Below, piece after piece: positions 6,271-9,535 of a stretch of DNA of 9,535 bases (the first letter of the stretch is position 1; each line of letters starts with the position of its first letter). A program made the translations under genes and the position numbers. The notes below the pieces were generated by a model that was not told the DNA's origin, did not search any database, and saw nothing but the letters and a program-made list of their open reading frames with translations. This stretch comes from Hyphomicrobiales bacterium (lineage in GTDB: Bacteria > Pseudomonadota > Alphaproteobacteria > Rhizobiales > Beijerinckiaceae): the NCBI GenBank assembly GCA_900299065.1, contig OMIJ01000117.1, positions 1 through 9,535 of the forward strand, read 5' to 3'.

Positions 6271-6675
6271 ATGTGCGGTGATCTTGAAGAAGAAGGCGGC
6301 CCGAGTTCTCTCGAAGAGCTAATGTGCAATCGGTTCATCCTCAATGTGCGCTCTGTTCTGGCTGAAGCCGAACGTCATCCCAAAAAGCAACCGGATGCGG
6401 TCTTTGCCAGTTTGGATAAATTATTCACCGATGCGCTCTCGCGTGCTCTTAAAGACATGCAGGCGCAAAATCCCAATGACCATTATCGCATACTGGCGCT
6501 TTTGCCTTTGGTCTTTGCAAGATTGGCAGGCTTTATGGCTGCCCATGCCTCCCCGCAGGACGATCCTTTACGCAAAGTGATGGAAGCGCTCATGCATGGC
6601 TATGCCGAACCTGAATCCATCACTCCCGATCATGGTCATGATCATGATGATGCGCAGGGACATCAGCATTATTAA
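6271..6675 (+). CDS. Small protein with histidine-rich C-terminus, possible metal-binding
   Basis: A 134-residue soluble protein that I do not recognise as a known family. The first 20 residues are acidic (GDLEEEGG, SLEEL). The middle is predicted mostly helical (about 23-110, including a hydrophobic stretch ILALLPLVFARLAGFMAAH). The last 15 residues carry five histidines and several aspartates (H121, H123, H125, H131, H133: DHGHDHDD, then GHQHY). Such tails bind divalent metals in nickel, zinc and iron chaperones, so metal handling for the neighbouring cupins is conceivable but unproven. The start ATG 6271 has AGGTG at 6262-6266 with a short 4-base spacer; ATG 6322 (residue 18, MCNRFILN) is an alternative. 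The gene lies just after a terminator and its stop is 9 bases from the stop of the convergent minus-strand gene. Confidence 0.7.
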   Translation: MCGDLEEEGGPSSLEELMCNRFILNVRSVLAEAERHPKKQPDAVFASLDKLFTDALSRALKDMQAQNPNDHYRILALLPLVFARLAGFMAAHASPQDDPLRKVMEALMHGYAEPESITPDHGHDHDDAQGHQHY

Positions 6676-6684
6676 GCGCTCAGT

Positions 6685-7671
6685 TCAGATCTTGAACGCT
6701 TCCATAGCCTCGGGTGCGAACAGCTCTTCTGGCTTCAATAGACGGGGCGAGAGGCCCTGTTCATGATGATAGCGCAGGAAGGTTTCCAGCGTTTTGTAAT
6801 TTGGCTCGAAACCATAGGCCCAGAAATCAGGTCCCATCAGATCTAACGCTTCTTCGACATGGGCATTAAACCAAGGCAACATGCCTTTGAGCGCTGCCGT
6901 CTCCTTGAGGTCTTCATAGGTTTTCTTCTGCGCTTCAGTGAAGGCTTTATAGAAGGATTGTGCAATCCAGCGATTAGCCTCATAGACCTCGCGCTTAATG
7001 GCAACTGTATGCATGATAGGGAACATGCCGGTTTGCTGATAATAGGCTTTCTCAACCTCGACAAAATTCTCGAAAAGTCGCGTCACCTGCTTGCCATCAA
7101 AGCTTGAAGGCTTGCGCGCTGTATAAAAGGCATCAATCTCTCCATCACGAAGCATTTGCGCCAGGGTGCGATCTTCAGGAATGGAATTGACTTTAATATT
7201 GGGTGGCAGATTGAGCTTTTGCTTTTCTGGCCGACCCGGCTCTTCTTCGCCGCCTGTCCAATAGCTCACGCTATCAACCGGCACACCATAATGATCTGAC
7301 AAAATACCCCTGATCCAGACAGGAGCAGTCATCTGATATTCAGGCACGCCAATCTTGCGGCCAATAAGATCTTTGGCTGTTTTAATCCCTGCCTTTGCGC
7401 TCAGATAAATGCAGGAATGACGAAAGAAGCGGGACGGAAAAATCGGAATAGCAACAAACGGGCGCGGATCTTTGAACAGCGAGACCGTATAGGAGGAGAG
7501 GGACATTTCTGCGACATCAAATTCCCGATGACGCACCATGCGAAAGAATGTCTCTTCCACAGGTAAATCAAGATAGTTCAGATCAATGCCATCAGGCGTC
7601 ACGCTGCCATCTTGTAGCGCGCGCGTGCGATCATAATTCCAGCAGGCAAGGGTAAGCTTGAGTTTCGACAT
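6685..7671 (-). CDS. 4,5-dihydroxyphthalate decarboxylase family protein (solute-binding-protein-like fold)
   Basis: A 328-residue protein resembling the Pht5 type of 4,5-dihydroxyphthalate decarboxylase, which converts 4,5-dihydroxyphthalate to protocatechuate in phthalate breakdown. Characteristic stretches are the N-terminal LTLACWNYDRTRALQDG, PDGIDLNYLDLPVEETFFRM and EFDVAEMSLSSYTVSL, then KDLIGRKIGVPEYQMTAPVWIRG with a DGEIDAFY segment later. The family shares the fold of periplasmic binding proteins (NMT1/SsuA-like), but there is no signal peptide here, which fits a cytoplasmic enzyme rather than a transport protein. The start ATG 7671 has an AAGG 8 bases upstream, and the gene follows the reductase by 22 bases, so the two are very probably one transcript. 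Many homologues are annotated by similarity only; the true substrate may be another aromatic acid. Family call firm, activity tentative. Confidence 0.82.
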   Translation of the reverse strand: MSKLKLTLACWNYDRTRALQDGSVTPDGIDLNYLDLPVEETFFRMVRHREFDVAEMSLSSYTVSLFKDPRPFVAIPIFPSRFFRHSCIYLSAKAGIKTAKDLIGRKIGVPEYQMTAPVWIRGILSDHYGVPVDSVSYWTGGEEEPGRPEKQKLNLPPNIKVNSIPEDRTLAQMLRDGEIDAFYTARKPSSFDGKQVTRLFENFVEVEKAYYQQTGMFPIMHTVAIKREVYEANRWIAQSFYKAFTEAQKKTYEDLKETAALKGMLPWFNAHVEEALDLMGPDFWAYGFEPNYKTLETFLRYHHEQGLSPRLLKPEELFAPEAMEAFKI

Positions 7672-7693
7672 GAGATGCGCCTTGCAAAAAGGA

Positions 7694-8704
7694 TCAATAG
7701 AATTGATCGAAGTGAACCTGGGTCGTCGGCACTTTATATTCCACGATCATGCGTGTAATCGCCTCTGCCATAGCAGGAGGGCCAGCGAAATAAATTTCCA
7801 TCTCGCGGATTTTCTCGCCAAAGGTCTCTTTGACATAATCGTGAATAAAGCCTGTGCGCCCAGTCCATTGCGGGCCTTCGGTCTCAGGCATGGAAATAGC
7901 GGGATAATAATGAATCCGTTTACCAAATTCCGGCAATGAGCCCAGCACTTTATCTGCGCACATATCGCGCGCAGCCCGTCCGCCATAAAAGAAATGCACG
8001 TTTCGGCTGTGCAGTTTTTCGCTTGCTGCAACGCCTCTTGTCAGCGAGATCATGGGTGAGAGGCCTGATCCGCCTGCAATCAGCAACAGATCACGCGGCG
8101 CTTCTTCACGTAGATAGGCCATGCCATAAGGCCCATCGAGCCCGATCACATCGCCAATGGCGAGATGATCAAACAAAGCGCTTGTTGCCACGCCATTAGG
8201 CACGCGTTTGATCTGAAAATGCCATTCGCGGCCGTCTTGTGTAATATTGCCCATGGAATAAGCGCGTGCCCCTTCCACCTTTGGCACGGAGAGCAAAGCA
8301 TATTGGCCAGGCAAAAACTTCACCGGTTTGTCAAGTTCAAACCGAAATTCGCGAATATCATGGGTGAGATCTTCGAGGCCGATCAATTTGCCGCTGACTT
8401 TGCTTGGCAGAATATGGCTTTTGTAATGATCGCGCAGATTGAGTTTGATCGAGCAATCGCTCAATGGTTTGGCCTGGCATCCCAGATAGCGCTTGCGTTG
8501 CAAATCGCGCTCGCTCCAGCCCGGCGGATTTTGGCGCAAATGTTCAATCTCGCCTCCGAGCAATTCAAATTTGCAATTGCCACAAGAGCCTACATTGCAC
8601 TCATAGGGAAAGCCAAGGCCATTGCGCACAGCTGCGCGCATGATCGTGTCATCATCAGCGCAGTCAAATGCAAGATTGACAGCAGGTATTGTTATCTTTG
8701 CCAT
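7694..8704 (-). CDS. Ferredoxin-NAD(P)H oxidoreductase, electron-transfer component of an oxygenase
   Basis: A 336-residue flavoprotein passing electrons from NAD(P)H through FAD to a [2Fe-2S] cluster and on to an oxygenase. The N-terminal plant-type ferredoxin domain has C36-x4-C41-x2-C44 and C76 (YECNVGSCGNCKFELLGG, YLGC). A FAD-binding barrel follows, with the RAYS motif at 147-150. The NAD-binding domain shows GGSGLSP at 211-217 and FAGPP at 307-310, with Ala where many relatives have Cys. Domain order and length match reductases such as BenC, DmpP and the terephthalate dioxygenase reductase TphA1, but specificity cannot be fixed. It starts 17 bases after the IclR gene stop with only a weak Shine-Dalgarno (CGAG), which hints at low or coupled expression. 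No oxygenase alpha subunit is present in this window. Confidence 0.88.
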   Translation of the reverse strand: MAKITIPAVNLAFDCADDDTIMRAAVRNGLGFPYECNVGSCGNCKFELLGGEIEHLRQNPPGWSERDLQRKRYLGCQAKPLSDCSIKLNLRDHYKSHILPSKVSGKLIGLEDLTHDIREFRFELDKPVKFLPGQYALLSVPKVEGARAYSMGNITQDGREWHFQIKRVPNGVATSALFDHLAIGDVIGLDGPYGMAYLREEAPRDLLLIAGGSGLSPMISLTRGVAASEKLHSRNVHFFYGGRAARDMCADKVLGSLPEFGKRIHYYPAISMPETEGPQWTGRTGFIHDYVKETFGEKIREMEIYFAGPPAMAEAITRMIVEYKVPTTQVHFDQFY

Positions 8705-8721
8705 AATTTACTCGTTTGCTT

Positions 8722-9535
8722 TTAATCGTGTGCGGATGTTTTGTAGCCAAGGCGAGCAGATATAATATGCGCTGAATTGATCAGCATCGGCACAAAGGAC
8801 TCTAAAACCGAATCGCTCAAGCGTTGCTGCGGACCAGCAAGTCCCACAGCAGCAATCACACGTCCGCTTTCATCGCGGATTGGTGCCGCAATTGAGCGCA
8901 TGCCCAATTCGCATTGTTCATCCTCGCGGGCAAAACCTGTTTTATGTGCAAGGGCGATTTGTTCGCGAATATAGGCTGGATTGGTATTGGTCTTGATCGT
9001 GCGCGGCTCAAGGCCAAGTGCAAGCACTTCCTCAACAAAACTATCGTTCTGGAAGGCCAGAATGGCGCGGCCCTCGGCGGGGCAAAAGGCGGGCTTGCGG
9101 GTGCCTAAATCTGCGCGCATGCGGATCGCCTGATTGCTTTCAAGATTGAGTACATACATAATTTCGGTGCGATCAAGAATGGCCAGATGCACGGTCTCAT
9201 TGGTTGCTTCGCGTAAATCAAACAAAAAGGGTCGCGCTTCAGTCGAGACATTCATGCGCTGGCGCACCAAAGCGCCAAGGCCAAAAAGCGCTGTACCAAG
9301 GCGATATTTCTCATTCTCGCGATTTTGCTCGAGCATTCCTTCGGCAACCAAAGTCGAGGCGAGGCGATAGACTGTGCTCTTTGCTATGTTGAGGCGTCTC
9401 GAGAGATTGGTCACGCCAATTTCCGCTTCACCTTCCGAAAAGCTTTTGAGCAGACGCACCGCCATGGCAACTGAAGAAAGCCGCGTGGGTACACGGCTCT
9501 TAGCAGAAATGGCGGGTGCTTTTTTCTGTATTGCA
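8722..9535 (-). CDS. IclR-family transcriptional regulator, 5'-truncated at the window edge
   Basis: A helix-turn-helix regulator with a C-terminal ligand-binding domain. The N-terminal winged helix is seen in IGVTNLSRRLNIAKSTVYRLASTLVAEGMLEQ and the following EKYRLGTALFGLG. The effector domain runs from ARPFLFDLREATNETVHLAIL through MRADLGTRKPAFCPAEGRAILAF to EDEQCELGMRSIAAPIRDESGRVIAAVGLAGP. ATG 9465 gives 247 residues, but the frame stays open to the window edge for 23 more codons, and the residues before it (RLSSVAMAVRLLKSFSEG) match the usual conserved lead-in helix of the family, so the true start is likely beyond 9535. IclR proteins commonly control aromatic catabolic genes. It is the first gene of the minus-strand set with reductase and decarboxylase homologue 3' of it, so it probably regulates its own operon and perhaps the convergent block. 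Confidence 0.92.
   Translation of the reverse strand, partial: AIQKKAPAISAKSRVPTRLSSVAMAVRLLKSFSEGEAEIGVTNLSRRLNIAKSTVYRLASTLVAEGMLEQNRENEKYRLGTALFGLGALVRQRMNVSTEARPFLFDLREATNETVHLAILDRTEIMYVLNLESNQAIRMRADLGTRKPAFCPAEGRAILAFQNDSFVEEVLALGLEPRTIKTNTNPAYIREQIALAHKTGFAREDEQCELGMRSIAAPIRDESGRVIAAVGLAGPQQRLSDSVLESFVPMLINSAHIISARLGYKTSAHD

Noticed and set aside
6267..6281. Four-codon mini-frame (ATG CAT GTG CGG TGA) overlapping the start of the His-tail gene
   Set aside because: It is too short to judge, and overlap of this kind arises easily by chance; no sign of a leader peptide function.
6685..7671. Periplasmic solute-binding protein for a second transporter
   Set aside because: There is no signal peptide at the N-terminus, and the conserved stretches match the cytoplasmic 4,5-dihydroxyphthalate decarboxylase family that shares this fold.
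8165..8725. 186-codon plus-strand open frame opposite the reductase
   Set aside because: It is a shadow of the reductase, whose ferredoxin cysteines and FAD/NAD motifs are unambiguous; no domain or ribosome site supports the plus-strand frame.

Overview
The window reads as a dense catabolic or uptake cluster from a Gram-negative bacterium, most likely an alphaproteobacterium of the Hyphomicrobiales type. The reasons are moderate-to-high GC, heavy use of cgc/gat/ggc codons, tightly packed same-strand genes with short Shine-Dalgarno-led gaps, and the protein families present. The taxonomic call is inference. No mobile element, tRNA, rRNA or CRISPR array is visible, and no stretch above about 110 bases lacks a gene.

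Plus strand, 1-6254: the window opens inside an ABC transporter ATPase whose Walker A end lies upstream of the window. Then come a 372-residue two-domain cupin, a secreted solute-binding protein with a signal peptide, two more paralogous bicupins (372 and 373 residues), and a single-domain cupin of 184 residues with a complete 3-His/1-Glu metal site. A perfect 9-bp GC hairpin followed by a T-run closes this unit at 6222-6254. Beyond it sits a short plus-strand gene for a 134-residue protein with a histidine-rich tail. Intercistronic hairpins flank the solute-binding protein gene on both sides, and a two-way hairpin precedes the last cupin.

Minus strand, 9535-6685: an IclR-family regulator (its 5' end lies beyond the window), an NAD(P)H-dependent flavin reductase with an N-terminal plant-type [2Fe-2S] ferredoxin domain, and a protein of the 4,5-dihydroxyphthalate decarboxylase family. 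Gaps of 17 and 22 bases suggest one transcript. It converges on the plus-strand block with only 9 bases between the last stop codons.

Taken together, the families (IclR regulator, oxygenase-type reductase, phthalate-type decarboxylase homologue, importer, cupins) suggest uptake and oxidative breakdown of an aromatic or other carboxylated compound. The substrate cannot be read from the sequence. The most unusual part is the array of three paralogous bicupins interleaved with transporter genes. In each paralogue the two cupin domains have lost different metal ligands, leaving a His-x-His plus downstream His set only in the C-terminal domain. No terminal oxygenase for the reductase and no permease for the ATPase are inside the window.
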